The notes beneath the pieces were generated by a model, which did not search any database, was not told the origin of the DNA, and saw only the letters and a program-made list of their open reading frames with translations. A stretch of DNA of 64,000 bases, taken from Vanilla planifolia. Its lineage: Eukaryota > Streptophyta > Magnoliopsida > Asparagales > Orchidaceae. This document shows, one piece after another, positions 63,721-64,000 of the stretch (its first letter is position 1; every line of letters begins with the position of its first letter). The stretch is taken from contig CM043875.1 of NCBI GenBank assembly GCA_023846275.1, positions 21,518,593 to 21,582,592 on the forward strand, written 5' to 3'. The position numbers and the translations under genes are program-made.

Positions 63721-64000
63721 GTTAATCACATATACAAGAAATGAAGTTCTCATCATTATAGACATAGCTTGTTCAATAGTTTCTTAGGTTCATTATTATG
63801 CCTAAGGGTGGAGATTGACAATGCATCACACTGTGGATATTCTTTATACATAATATCATTCGAAGGGTGAAAGAATTGATTTGGGTCAAACAATTTTTAG
63901 GTTGATGGAAATGATACTACTCATAACAAATCATAAGTATAAAAAGAAGATTGACTTGAGTTATGGTCATTTAATTTCTTATATAATGAGTTACAAGTAC
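63721..64000. other. Right edge, nothing recognised
   Basis: AT-rich continuation of the copia element to the window edge; no motif seen. Confidence 0.4.

Noticed and set aside
1..64000. tRNA or rRNA genes
   Set aside because: No cloverleaf A/B box pair or rRNA core sequence was noticed; tRNA-like words found (TGGTATC...) are retroelement primer sites.

Overview
This is a plant nuclear DNA window. It is strongly AT-rich and almost entirely made of decayed retroelements. The only host gene I can support is at the extreme left edge: the first exon of an Mpv17/PMP22-family organelle membrane protein, reading leftward out of the window. Reasons for calling a flowering plant are the long-presequence Mpv17 exon with a clean GT donor, LTR elements with initiator-tRNA-Met primer sites (TGGTATC...), copia gag with a UBN2-like core, Ty3/gypsy elements of chromovirus type, and a LINE tail of the plant zf-RVT plus RNase H type. 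I cannot name the species.

Layout, left to right. 1-700: gene exon and promoter side. 700-1490: plain AT-rich spacer. 1491-15725: a layered block in which a minus-oriented copia LTR (1491-2322) and a long gypsy-type repeat (2323-5422) both recur in opposite order on the right (9160-14700, then 14705-15725). Between them lie decayed gypsy gag and RT pieces, and a much younger, GC-richer 3,035-bp solo LTR (9328-12362) with an intact 5-bp target duplication. 15728-22503: mostly unassigned, with an eight-copy 66-bp tandem repeat at 18598-19110. 22504-29785: a nearly complete but dead minus-strand Ty1/copia element with both LTRs, primer site, gag, integrase, RT and RNase H relics. 30290-31105: a LINE tail on the minus strand. 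31530-34352: a plus-oriented gypsy-type LTR remnant. 35023-41055: a copia element with two LTRs whose interior holds only gag. 42896-50392: two gypsy-type LTRs in opposite orientation meeting at a hairpin near 46460. 50393-60211: a minus-oriented copia gag and its 5' LTR, the LTR split by a complete nested chromovirus (52311-59695). 60212-64000: the 5' LTR, primer site and gag of another copia element running off the right edge, followed by a segment resembling a plant transposon-associated domain.

No retroelement open reading frame here is intact; every one carries stops or frameshifts, so none should be autonomous. The biological interest is the nesting order, which gives a relative history: copia LTR, then chromovirus inside it; old gypsy repeat, then GC-rich LTR inside it. 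I saw no rRNA, tRNA, CRISPR or bacterial-type feature, and no convincing new biochemical system. Element boundaries were set by eye from LTR pair comparison, TG/CA ends and primer sites, so those marked approximate may move by tens of bases.
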